Below are positions 1 through 6,622 of a DNA stretch of 39,281 bases, piece after piece. Where the stretch lies: the NCBI GenBank assembly GCA_026395915.1, contig JAPLXU010000009.1, positions 1 to 39,281 on the forward strand, given 5' to 3'. Source of the stretch: Candidatus Nomurabacteria bacterium. Its GTDB lineage: Bacteria; Patescibacteriota; Minisyncoccia; Phycocordibacterales; UBA9973. Every line of letters begins with the position of its first letter. Position 1 is the stretch's first letter. Both the position numbers and the translations under genes were made by a program. The notes under the pieces were generated by a model. It had not been told where the DNA came from and made no database searches. It worked only from the letters and a program-made list of their open reading frames with translations.

Positions 1-498
1 GCCTCCCGTGTCATAACAAATTGTTTGATTAGTTTTTAATAATCCGGCAGATCTGGCGTTTCCCGTCACTCCAAAAATAGAAACATTATTTTTGATATTC
101 CCAGCCTGAAGATTTGTATCTCCGGCAGTAGCAGTTTTAGAGCCAGAATAGATCCCATTTGGAATAGTAAAGGTAAGTAGACCATTGCCTCCTGTGACAT
201 TAGAGCCAGCGCTTGGAATAGAATTGTATATATCATCTAGTGTGTGCATTGTGGAACCGGGAGCTTGTGATGGAGAATTGAATGAAGTGTTCTTTGTGGC
301 AGAGGTGCCATTTGCTAGTTTTTGATAGATTTGTTCTAATGTATACATTCTGCCTGAAGTAGATGGAGAGCCTGGGGAATCTATGTTGCCTGCGTGGACG
401 AATACATAGACTAGAGTGACAGAGAGGACTATGCTACAGATTCCTGTTGTGAGCTTGTAGAGAAAGGAATTTGATTTTGGGTTGGGTTTATTAGTCAT
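1..498 (-). CDS. Repeat-containing anchored surface protein, partial (C-terminus beyond window edge)
   Basis: The frame is open from an ATG at 498 to the window edge, so 166 codons are visible. The N-terminus is basic (about 15 residues), then a hydrophobic segment at about 17-36 acts as signal anchor. The exported part is rich in Ser, Thr, Gly and Asn. It holds two copies of a motif of the form (M)xTLxxIYxxxxxxS separated by a spacer, then a stretch ending in GVTGNA and ICYDTGG. In CPR genomes this kind of head often precedes a DUF1566/Lcl-type C-terminal domain, but that domain lies outside the window, so this is inference. The gene follows the 500-658 zinc-ribbon gene with a 1-nt gap and probably shares its promoter. 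Confidence 0.7.
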   Translation of the reverse strand, partial: MTNKPNPKSNSFLYKLTTGICSIVLSVTLVYVFVHAGNIDSPGSPSTSGRMYTLEQIYQKLANGTSATKNTSFNSPSQAPGSTMHTLDDIYNSIPSAGSNVTGGNGLLTFTIPNGIYSGSKTATAGDTNLQAGNIKNNVSIFGVTGNARSAGLLKTNQTICYDTGG

Positions 499-499
499 A

Positions 500-658
500 C
501 TATTTTTCTTCTTTTATTAATTTATGCTTCTTTAAGAAATCTAGTATCGGCTTTCCGCATTTTGAACAGAAATCATTTCCTACAAAATAACCTACACCAG
601 CCCTCACTTGGTCATCCTTCAATCTCTTTTTGCAAATGTCGCATTTCGTAAGATTCAT
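500..658 (-). CDS. 52-residue zinc-ribbon microprotein
   Basis: A short reading frame with ATG at 658 and TAG at 500-502. It carries two CxxC knuckles, CDIC near residues 6-9 and CSKCGK near 34-39, followed by a Lys-rich helix. This is the arrangement of a one-zinc ribbon, in a cytoplasmic protein with no membrane segment. The start is supported by an extended -10 box TGG-TATACT placed exactly 6 nt upstream, the leaderless arrangement seen all over the window. It leads a two-gene unit with the partial surface protein, 1 nt downstream. Function is unknown; nucleic-acid or protein binding is the usual role of such ribbons. Confidence 0.72.
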   Translation of the reverse strand: MNLTKCDICKKRLKDDQVRAGVGYFVGNDFCSKCGKPILDFLKKHKLIKEEK

Positions 659-664
659 ATCTAA

Positions 665-673
665 AGTATACCA
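665..673 (-). promoter_or_regulatory. Extended -10 promoter, leaderless type, for 658
   Basis: On the minus strand this reads TGG followed by TATACT, then 6 nt (ttagat), then the ATG at 658. Transcription starting about 7 nt after the -10 would begin at the start codon. Confidence 0.6.
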
Positions 674-698
674 AACACTATTTTTTACGCAACTGAAT

Positions 699-914
699 TT
701 ATACTAATTTCTTCAACTCCTCCTCGTATTTTTTCATCACTTGCATCCCAGCATCAGTCTGACTCATTCCGCTTTTCACTTTTTCTTGAACTTCCTCGGC
801 TATGGTTTTGAAAAGCTCTGGATTTTTCTCTATCATCCGCACAAACATTTCAATCTGCGCTTCAGGCACGCCTTGAGTTCGGAGCATTTTTCTAATTAAA
901 AAATTTTGAAACAT
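699..914 (-). CDS. Small conserved helical protein of unknown function (71 aa)
   Basis: A 71-residue, mostly helical, charged protein with no membrane segment and no cysteine. It opens with MFQNFLIRKMLRTQG and continues with an amphipathic region rich in Glu and Lys (about 20-70). I recognise the general type as a small CPR protein but no named domain. The ATG at 914 is supported by an extended -10 (TGT-TATAAT) ending 8 nt upstream and by the absence of any earlier in-frame start. It stands alone between the zinc-ribbon gene and the DUF167 gene. Confidence 0.65.
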   Translation of the reverse strand: MFQNFLIRKMLRTQGVPEAQIEMFVRMIEKNPELFKTIAEEVQEKVKSGMSQTDAGMQVMKKYEEELKKLV

Positions 915-922
915 ATTTGGAG

Positions 923-931
923 ATTATAACA
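923..931 (-). promoter_or_regulatory. Extended -10 promoter for 914
   Basis: Minus strand TGT-TATAAT, 8 nt (ctccaaat) before ATG 914. The transcript should have at most one or two untranslated bases. Confidence 0.6.
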
Positions 932-935
932 TTAA

Positions 936-1157
936 CTAATCTATAATCAAAAGCTTGGAAGGATGCCGATGGCCGTTCACAATGCGAACTTTGTTTTTGG
1001 TAACTTTAAAATGTTCTGCTACGAGTTCCAAGACGCGCGAATTTGCTATATTGCGTTCGGCTTTTTCTTTTACAGAAATTTCAAAATGGTCCTCAGATTT
1101 TTGTTTGAAAGATTCCTTCCCCGCGCCTGCTGTGACTTTTACGTGGATATAACTCAA
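936..1157 (-). CDS. DUF167 (YggU-like) family protein
   Basis: 73 residues matching the DUF167/YggU fold: an N-terminal strand with VKVTAGAGKES, then FEISVKEKAERNIAN (known members have VxAxPxxGxAN), a helix with VLELVAEHF, and a C-terminal VRIVNGHRHPSKLLII strand. YggU members are small single-domain proteins whose role is not settled. The start appears to be TTG at 1157, one nucleotide after the stop of the upstream membrane-protein gene, so the two are probably translated from one message. No internal ATG gives a plausible alternative because the first strand would be lost. Confidence 0.8.
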   Translation of the reverse strand: MSYIHVKVTAGAGKESFKQKSEDHFEISVKEKAERNIANSRVLELVAEHFKVTKNKVRIVNGHRHPSKLLIID

Positions 1158-1158
1158 T

Positions 1159-1530
1159 TTATTTCAAGAAAAAAAGATACAAGCCAATGACTATAGCTAT
1201 CAAACCGTAAACAACGAATGGTCCTCGGAATCTTTTAAGAGACACTTCATTAAGGATCTGAGGAAAAAACACATAGAACAAACCTTTCAGCATGACGAGA
1301 CAGACAAAGAGCGTTACCAACACCTGCGCAGTCCCATTCCAAACACTATATTGAATGAGATATATTGATGACAAGAAAATCAGAATTATGCCTGTCAAAA
1401 AAACTGTGGCGGGATGACCGAAAAAATCTTTCAATAAGTTCGGAATCGTCTTCCCTCTTATAATGAGAAACAATCCGCTCACCAACAGATAAATTCCAAG
1501 CACTTTTGCAACCAAAATTGTGATATCCAT
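1159..1530 (-). CDS. Small integral membrane protein, four predicted helices
   Basis: From ATG 1530 the product is 123 residues and strongly hydrophobic, with helices near 2-20, 35-55, 60-85 and 95-120, and charged turns between them. No catalytic motif is visible. An in-frame ATG exists at 1572, but it lies upstream of the -10 box TGC-TATAAT at 1561-1569, so a transcript from that promoter would not contain it; ATG 1530 is chosen. It is followed after 1 nt by the DUF167 gene. Function is unknown. Confidence 0.62.
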   Translation of the reverse strand: MDITILVAKVLGIYLLVSGLFLIIRGKTIPNLLKDFFGHPATVFLTGIILIFLSSIYLIQYSVWNGTAQVLVTLFVCLVMLKGLFYVFFPQILNEVSLKRFRGPFVVYGLIAIVIGLYLFFLK

Positions 1531-1560
1531 AAAAGAAAATTTATTGCTTGTAACAGTTTT

Positions 1561-1569
1561 ATTATAGCA
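1561..1569 (-). promoter_or_regulatory. Extended -10 promoter upstream of 1530
   Basis: Minus strand TGC-TATAAT, about 30 nt before ATG 1530, giving a short leader of roughly 20-25 nt without a Shine-Dalgarno sequence. It overlaps an upstream in-frame ATG and argues against using it. Confidence 0.5.
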
Positions 1570-1615
1570 CATATGCCATTAAAATAATCAAGGATAACAA
1601 AAAACGCAGATTATG

Positions 1616-1624
1616 TGATAAAAT
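1616..1624 (+). promoter_or_regulatory. Extended -10 promoter, leaderless type, for 1631
   Basis: TGA-TAAAAT, then 6 nt (aacagt), then ATG 1631. It diverges from the 1561-1569 promoter on the other strand. Confidence 0.55.
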
Positions 1625-1630
1625 AACAGT

Positions 1631-2287
1631 ATGGGAACAAAAATAATATATTTCGTGCGACATGGAGAGACGATACTTAACGCAAAAAATATCAGGCAAG
1701 GTCCAGACGGTTCGCTCTCGGAAAAAGGCAGAGCTCAAGCGCTTGCCACCGCGAAAAGATTTCCTAAATACAAAGGACGACCTCAAGTCATTATCGCGAG
1801 CCCCTATGAGCGCACGAGAGAGACAGCGGAAATCATCGCGAAAGAATTAAATATGAAAGTGAAATATTGCAATCTCCTCGTGGAGAGAAGAAATCCAAAA
1901 GAAATAATCGGTCACGAAGGAGGAGAACCGGAAGTTCGAAAAATTATAGACCGTATAGATAAAAGTTTCCACGACGATAATCTGCGGGTTTCTGACGAAG
2001 AGAATTTTGCTGATCTTAAGGAAAGAGCAAGAAAATTGCTGATCTACATCAGCAGGAGAAATGCAAAAAGGATCATCATGGTCACGCATGGAATCTTTCT
2101 GAAAATGATCGTGTCTTATATGCTCTACGGAGACAAGCTCACCGCGGCGGAATACAACAGCCTTTCTTATTTCAATCCGATAAACAACGCCAGCATGGCG
2201 ATTTGCTCATACACTCATCATTGGTTCAAAAAAAATGAATGGAAACTTTTAGTTTGGAACGACCTTGAATCAGGAAATTTTAAGTAG
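1631..2287 (+). CDS. Histidine phosphatase family protein (phosphoglycerate-mutase-like)
   Basis: 218 residues. The N-terminus has the catalytic RHGET motif at residues 10-14 after a hydrophobic strand, followed by LSEKGRAQA and SPYERTRETAE, which carries the phosphate-pocket Arg. A second catalytic His lies in MVTHGIFLKM at about 155. All core elements of the branch-1 histidine phosphatase fold are present, so it should form a phospho-histidine intermediate and remove phosphate from a small molecule. The substrate cannot be read from the sequence. It is monocistronic, converging on the histidine-kinase gene, with no obvious terminator in the 29-nt gap. Two other members of this superfamily are in the window. 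Confidence 0.85.
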   Translation: MGTKIIYFVRHGETILNAKNIRQGPDGSLSEKGRAQALATAKRFPKYKGRPQVIIASPYERTRETAEIIAKELNMKVKYCNLLVERRNPKEIIGHEGGEPEVRKIIDRIDKSFHDDNLRVSDEENFADLKERARKLLIYISRRNAKRIIMVTHGIFLKMIVSYMLYGDKLTAAEYNSLSYFNPINNASMAICSYTHHWFKKNEWKLLVWNDLESGNFK

Positions 2288-2316
2288 ACTATTTATATAA
2301 ATTTATTTTAGAAACT

Positions 2317-4008
2317 TTAAGCTTTTAGACTTTCATTAACAGTTTGACCGACAGGCAACTCCACAAAGAATGTAGATCCCTGACCTCTTCCTTCGGAAAT
2401 CCCGTACACTTTTCCATGATGGGCATCCAAGGTTTGCTTGGCAATGAAAAGCCCGAAACCGCTCGTGTGAACATTTTTCTTGATTGAGTCAGGTCCATGT
2501 CCACCAGCTTTAAAGAGGACTTTCTTGTCATCTTCCGTCATTCCCCAACCGGTGCCCTTAATAGACAACAAAACTGTCTTCGGATCTTTCTTTGACAAAT
2601 TAATCCAGATAGAACCATCCACAACATTGTAATTTACTGCGTTCTCAATCAAATTTTTCAACACATGAGGAACGATGAGCGAGCGATCCGCGTTGACCGT
2701 GTAATCTTCTTTCTCGTCAACTTGAACTTCAATTTTGATTTTCTGTTCATCAGCTTTGTCTTTGACAGATGCTACTACGTCCAGAACAGCTGTTTTAAAA
2801 TCAAAAGGTTTAATATCGGGTTTCATCTTGTCACCAGACTTCAGAATATTTGTGACTGAAGTAATTAAATCGGCAGTATCCACAGTCAATCTTTTGATAA
2901 AACTTTTCCCTTGGTCTGTGATTTCTCCGAATGTTCCCGCTTGCATTTCCACAAAGAGATCCCTGTCTTTTCCGAGGGTGTTTTTGATGTCGTGAGCGAG
3001 AATATGGTTGATGTTTTCAAAACGATTGGCTAATTCCTCAAATTTTTGACGTTGCAACCTTTCATTTTCTTTCGCTTTTACCTCTTTTTTGACGCTATTG
3101 ATAATCGAAAGCCCAAGCCACGCAGAAATAATAAGAGTGATTGCTGTGAGAATTTTATTTACATTACTTTGAATAAAAAAGAACTCTGCTCCAATCAATA
3201 TCACGAGCGCCCACACGAGCACTTGAGTCGCCAAAAGTTTGACATCAAATTCTTGATATTTTATAACTAAATAAGCTAGAAACCCGATAAGAATTGGCAT
3301 ACCGAAGAAAGCGTATAAGAAATAATTGTAATCAAAAACGCCAGACAAAAGATAGCCAGTGAAGACATATTCCATAACGAAGAAAAGAACAATGAATATA
3401 GAGACTCCGACAGAAGCTATGGTAATTTCTTTCCTTCTGCCTTTGCCTTTATAAATTGACCAAACGGCAAAAATCAATATGGAAAGTAAATATATGACAT
3501 CCATATAAAATCCATAAGTTCCAACAAGACTATTTTCAACAACTTCGCAAATCTGCCAGTTATAGCCAATCAAATTTTGACTTATGGAAAACAACAAAAC
3601 TCCAGCAAAGGATGTTATGGGCAAAAGCCAAATTATTTTATAAATTAAACGTACATCTTTTTTCTTAATTAAGACAAAAAGAAAATAAAAAGATAAAAGA
3701 AATAAGGTAAGATCCAGTAACTCTATGATAGAACGGGCAAACAAAACTGGTCCTCTTCCTAAAAAAATAAACCATTCAGTTAAATCACCTAGAGCAAAAA
3801 AGAAAAAAGCTATTGAAAGGAAGAAGAAAATCTTCGTTTCAAGTTTTCTGTTTTTAGTTAGTAAAAAAATACCAACAATTAAAGTAACAATAGCTGTAGG
3901 AATGTGCGCATATAACAACAACGATACAGGAGTATAAACTTGATTGACAATTAGCTGTGTATAACAGTATGTATCTCTTATGAAAAAAGAAAATAAATGA
4001 GTTAACAT
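2317..4008 (-). CDS. Membrane sensor histidine kinase with altered G1 box
   Basis: 563 residues. Residues about 30-305 form seven or eight membrane helices, followed by a short coiled coil (310-335), a HisKA-type helix with the phospho-acceptor in LAHDIKNTL (H339), and a HATPase domain. The N box is present (NLIENAVNY, 452-460) and so is the G2 region (SGFGL, 516-520). The G1 box, normally DxGxG, reads KGTGWGM, so the adenine-contacting Asp is Gly485 (codon GGC at 2554-2556). No response regulator is in the window. It is the last gene of a minus operon, 5 nt after the paralog A gene, and probably senses an envelope or membrane signal. Kinase fold is certain; activity is not. Confidence 0.88.
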   Translation of the reverse strand: MLTHLFSFFIRDTYCYTQLIVNQVYTPVSLLLYAHIPTAIVTLIVGIFLLTKNRKLETKIFFFLSIAFFFFALGDLTEWFIFLGRGPVLFARSIIELLDLTLFLLSFYFLFVLIKKKDVRLIYKIIWLLPITSFAGVLLFSISQNLIGYNWQICEVVENSLVGTYGFYMDVIYLLSILIFAVWSIYKGKGRRKEITIASVGVSIFIVLFFVMEYVFTGYLLSGVFDYNYFLYAFFGMPILIGFLAYLVIKYQEFDVKLLATQVLVWALVILIGAEFFFIQSNVNKILTAITLIISAWLGLSIINSVKKEVKAKENERLQRQKFEELANRFENINHILAHDIKNTLGKDRDLFVEMQAGTFGEITDQGKSFIKRLTVDTADLITSVTNILKSGDKMKPDIKPFDFKTAVLDVVASVKDKADEQKIKIEVQVDEKEDYTVNADRSLIVPHVLKNLIENAVNYNVVDGSIWINLSKKDPKTVLLSIKGTGWGMTEDDKKVLFKAGGHGPDSIKKNVHTSGFGLFIAKQTLDAHHGKVYGISEGRGQGSTFFVELPVGQTVNESLKA

Positions 4009-4013
4009 TTTAA

Positions 4014-4784
4014 TTATTTTTTATATGTTTTTATGTGATTATCCATAATAATCTTTGACTCTTTTGAATAACACCACCAGTCGGGATCCCGACTATGTTC
4101 GCCTACCTTTGATATCTTAACAATAATTGGCTTAAATCCAAAATATTTTTCCACTTCATAAAACTTCGGCAGAATAATTTCATCTATAAAATTCTTTTCA
4201 GATTCAAGCAGGTCATAATCATCAAAATAGACAGTATGACAGATAGCAAAAGATAAAATTGAAAAATAGTATTTTTCTGGAGTTCCACCACGTCTCTTCA
4301 TCCATTCTGATAAATCAATGGTTCTGTCTTTTATTATAGGAAACATTTCTTGTAAAAAAAAATGATGAAAATCAACCAGATTCTCTCCCCACAAAGTTTC
4401 AAGGTCACACATCCTTTTCCCTCCTGAACCATTGAAATCAACTATTCTTTCTTTTACAACATAATGCTGAAGATTTTTATTTATGCCGTTAGAAAATCTC
4501 AAATCGCAAAGCATATATTTTGTAAAATTACCGGCATGAAACTTATCCTGCGAATTTTCAAAACCAATCGGCTTAAGATCTGCTTGCTCGCATAAATCAA
4601 GAAATCTTTTGAATTCGCCGTCTGGGGTGCAAATACATCGCCAGATGAGTCCATGGGGTTCATCTTTTAGAATCTCTGGAAAATCGCCTTGCAATTTCTC
4701 CTCCACCTTTTTACGTAACTCCAAATCTGCCCAGCGTTTCCTGATTATCTCCCCCGCTTCTTCGATTGGAGTATAGATATCCAT
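4014..4784 (-). CDS. Conserved unknown protein, paralog A (256 aa)
   Basis: I do not recognise a named family. The protein is soluble and without signal peptide. It aligns along nearly its whole length with the product of 15760-16566: both share an N-terminal YTP, a GDxPEIL element, a TPxxExKRFLD element, DKF, VDF, ETLW and DFH motifs, a W(M/L)K(R/K)xGG element and a C-terminal KPxIV strand. The conserved Asp, Glu, His and Trp suggest a real binding or catalytic site rather than a scaffold. Its gene lies 3 nt after the Cys-rich anchored protein and 5 nt before the histidine kinase, so the three are co-transcribed. Confidence 0.72.
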   Translation of the reverse strand: MDIYTPIEEAGEIIRKRWADLELRKKVEEKLQGDFPEILKDEPHGLIWRCICTPDGEFKRFLDLCEQADLKPIGFENSQDKFHAGNFTKYMLCDLRFSNGINKNLQHYVVKERIVDFNGSGGKRMCDLETLWGENLVDFHHFFLQEMFPIIKDRTIDLSEWMKRRGGTPEKYYFSILSFAICHTVYFDDYDLLESEKNFIDEIILPKFYEVEKYFGFKPIIVKISKVGEHSRDPDWWCYSKESKIIMDNHIKTYKK

Positions 4785-4787
4785 ACA

Positions 4788-5135
4788 TTATTCAAAACAT
4801 TTTTCACCGGCTTCTATCGTGTCAGCATTGCAAGTGATTATTTTGCAATTCGGATTACCAACCACACATGTAAAACTGTCAAAATCGGAGCCGGCGTATT
4901 TCGAAGGAGCTGTGATTTTTTTATAAGTCGTAGTTTGGTCGCAAGAGGAATCATTCGCGTCGCAATCGGAAACAAAACAAGCTTCAGTCTTCGGATCGCA
5001 AGAAACTTGCTTGGTCACTTCGTAATCATTTTTAATGAAAAAATTATAATAGGCGGATATCACGATAAGCAACAAAGCCAAGCAAATTATTAAAAGAAAA
5101 TACTTTGATTGTTTTCTGTTTTTATTATCTTCCAT
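4788..5135 (-). CDS. Membrane-anchored Cys-rich exported protein
   Basis: 115 residues with a basic start (about 1-11), one hydrophobic helix at about 12-31, and an exported domain with eight cysteines in two clusters (CDPKTEACFVSDCD... and CVVGNPNCK...CNAD...C). The Cys spacing suggests disulfides formed outside the membrane, fitting the DsbB/thioredoxin pair elsewhere in the window; that link is inference. The ATG at 5135 is set by a TATAAT box exactly 6 nt upstream. It leads the operon with paralog A and the histidine kinase, so a sensory or accessory role at the membrane is possible. No family recognised. Confidence 0.68.
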   Translation of the reverse strand: MEDNKNRKQSKYFLLIICLALLLIVISAYYNFFIKNDYEVTKQVSCDPKTEACFVSDCDANDSSCDQTTTYKKITAPSKYAGSDFDSFTCVVGNPNCKIITCNADTIEAGEKCFE

Positions 5136-5141
5136 ATTCTT

Positions 5142-5147
5142 ATTATA
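5142..5147 (-). promoter_or_regulatory. -10 promoter, leaderless type, for 5135
   Basis: Minus strand TATAAT, then 6 nt (aagaat), then ATG 5135. Here the TG extension is absent. It probably drives the 5135-2317 operon. Confidence 0.55.
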
Positions 5148-5196
5148 CTACTAAAATATGTTTATTCAAATTTACCTCAAAATAAAAGAGTATAGA

Positions 5197-5757
5197 TCAT
5201 AGATTAAATTTGTCCTTAATTATAAGAGCAGTATCGTAAGCATTTATATTCGTATTATTTATTCTAAGATAATTCTTTTCTTTTATTTCACCTTCTTTTG
5301 AATTTAATCTGTGTTTCAACATACTATCTTTAAGATCTTTTTCCGACCATTTTATGTTTCTTTTTGTTGGCTTATGTTTCAATCTATGATCAGTTTTGTT
5401 TCTTTTTATTCTTTCTTCCATGTCTGCTTCGAGTTCTATCCAGAATATTTCTGCCCCCTTGTCTGTAAAGATTCTCGCTACATTTTCTATGTAATCCCAA
5501 GTTTCTTTGCGATCAAAATCCCACTGAAATGTAAAAACTAGTCCTTCTTGATCACTGGAAGCAACTTCTTTAAAAATTTCTTCACGAAAAAGTCTTACAA
5601 GTTTTTTACCAATTTCAGTATCATAATTAAAAAACGGGTTTACCAAATCAATTGTCATATGATTATGAAATAATTTTAAATTTGTGATTTTTTCTAACTC
5701 ATGTCCTACTGTCATTTTACCAACAGCCTGAGGACCAAACATGATTATCAATTTCAT
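5197..5757 (-). CDS. P-loop kinase-like NTPase (AAA_18/shikimate-kinase-like)
   Basis: 186 residues beginning with a strand and a Walker A motif, GPQAVGKMT (8-16). It continues as in small-molecule kinases: a helix, then NHMTIDLVNPFF, a TFQWDF strand that may hold the Walker B equivalent, and a basic lid region with KRNKTDHRLKHK. Members of this loose group phosphorylate small metabolites or nucleotides, but the substrate is not deducible. The start at 5757 is fixed by TGA-TATACT 6 nt upstream. It is transcribed away from the 5866 operon, and the 108-nt intergenic region between them holds a palindrome. Confidence 0.72.
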   Translation of the reverse strand: MKLIIMFGPQAVGKMTVGHELEKITNLKLFHNHMTIDLVNPFFNYDTEIGKKLVRLFREEIFKEVASSDQEGLVFTFQWDFDRKETWDYIENVARIFTDKGAEIFWIELEADMEERIKRNKTDHRLKHKPTKRNIKWSEKDLKDSMLKHRLNSKEGEIKEKNYLRINNTNINAYDTALIIKDKFNL

Positions 5758-5763
5758 GTTTAA

Positions 5764-5772
5764 AGTATATCA
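5764..5772 (-). promoter_or_regulatory. Extended -10 promoter, leaderless type, for 5757
   Basis: Minus strand TGA-TATACT, then 6 nt (ttaaac), then ATG 5757. Confidence 0.6.
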
Positions 5773-5777
5773 ACAAA

Positions 5778-5800
5778 GCGAGATATATGATATATCTTGC
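5778..5800. promoter_or_regulatory. Inverted repeat in divergent intergenic region (operator or attenuator candidate)
   Basis: Arms gcgagatatat and atatatcttgc around a central g pair along their full length with one G.T wobble, and on the plus strand a T-run (ttttta) follows. It sits between the minus promoter of 5757 and the plus operon starting at 5866. The symmetry suits a dimeric repressor; the stem followed by T-run also resembles an intrinsic terminator, so attenuation is an alternative. Confidence 0.4.
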
Positions 5801-5865
5801 TTTTTATTGTTAAGTGTGGTATTTTGTATATTGAGTATCAAAAAGTATTTAATATAAATAAGGTT

Positions 5866-6603
5866 ATGAAAAACAATCATTTAAAGTATAAATCAGCTTG
5901 GCTGATTGGATCTAGCGGTGAAATAGGAGAAAGTTTCTCTAAAATCCTCAGTGAATATGCTGACAAGATTTCATTGTGTGATATGAAAAACTCGTCTGAA
6001 ATAATAAATAAAGGCAACAATTTTTGGAAGATCGATTGTGCTGACGATAAACAATTCAAAAAATTTGCAGACGAATCAGTTGTAATGTTTGGGTCTCCAG
6101 ACTTAATGCTATTAACTGCAGGCTATGTCTTCTCTTCGGATCTAACCAATACTTCATCTAATGAGTTGGATAAAATTTATTCAAATAATTTTAAGTTGGT
6201 TTCAATTGCTCTTAAATTATTTTTTGAAAAATGCTCAAAAGATGTCAATATCCCAAAAAATATAATTGTTGTGAGTTCCAATGCTGGATTAGAACCGAGA
6301 CCAAATCAACCAGTCTATGCTGCAATGAAAAGTGCAATTAATAGTCTAGTCAAATCACAAGCAGCCATGTGGGGAAAATATAATATAAAAATTAATGCCA
6401 TTGCTCCAGGTACAGTTGTAGTCAATAGAAATATTGTATCTTTAAAAAAGAAATATCCTGATTTTCCTATTGACCTTTCTCGTCCGCTAGGACGAATATC
6501 TTTTCCAGAAGATCTTCATTCTATTTGTAGATTTTTACTTGACCAAAAACTTCTAATGACAGGCCAAATTCTAGTTATTGATGGCGGAAGCAGTTTAACT
6601 TGA
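5866..6603 (+). CDS. SDR-family oxidoreductase, first gene of the 5866-9804 operon
   Basis: 245 residues with a complete short-chain dehydrogenase core: nucleotide-binding GSSGEIG (15-21), LTAG in place of NNAG, a catalytic Ser138 in VVSSNAG, Tyr151 and Lys155 in YAAMK, PG after strand 6, and a C-terminal GQILVIDGG. It is FabG-like and should use NAD(P)H to interconvert a hydroxyl and a carbonyl. The ORF could be opened upstream at 5797, but that adds 23 residues before the Rossmann strand and crosses the palindrome; ATG 5866 is preferred. The next gene starts 19 nt downstream. The AT-rich codon use is shared by all genes of the operon. Confidence 0.85.
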   Translation: MKNNHLKYKSAWLIGSSGEIGESFSKILSEYADKISLCDMKNSSEIINKGNNFWKIDCADDKQFKKFADESVVMFGSPDLMLLTAGYVFSSDLTNTSSNELDKIYSNNFKLVSIALKLFFEKCSKDVNIPKNIIVVSSNAGLEPRPNQPVYAAMKSAINSLVKSQAAMWGKYNIKINAIAPGTVVVNRNIVSLKKKYPDFPIDLSRPLGRISFPEDLHSICRFLLDQKLLMTGQILVIDGGSSLT

Positions 6604-6622
6604 ATTAAAAACAACTATTGTT

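Noticed and set aside
2288-2316. Possible terminator between convergent genes 1631 and 2317
   Set aside because: AT-rich but no stem of useful length.
5797-5865. Extended N-terminus of the SDR gene from 5797
   Set aside because: It would translate the palindrome and add residues before the first Rossmann strand; ATG 5866 fits the family.
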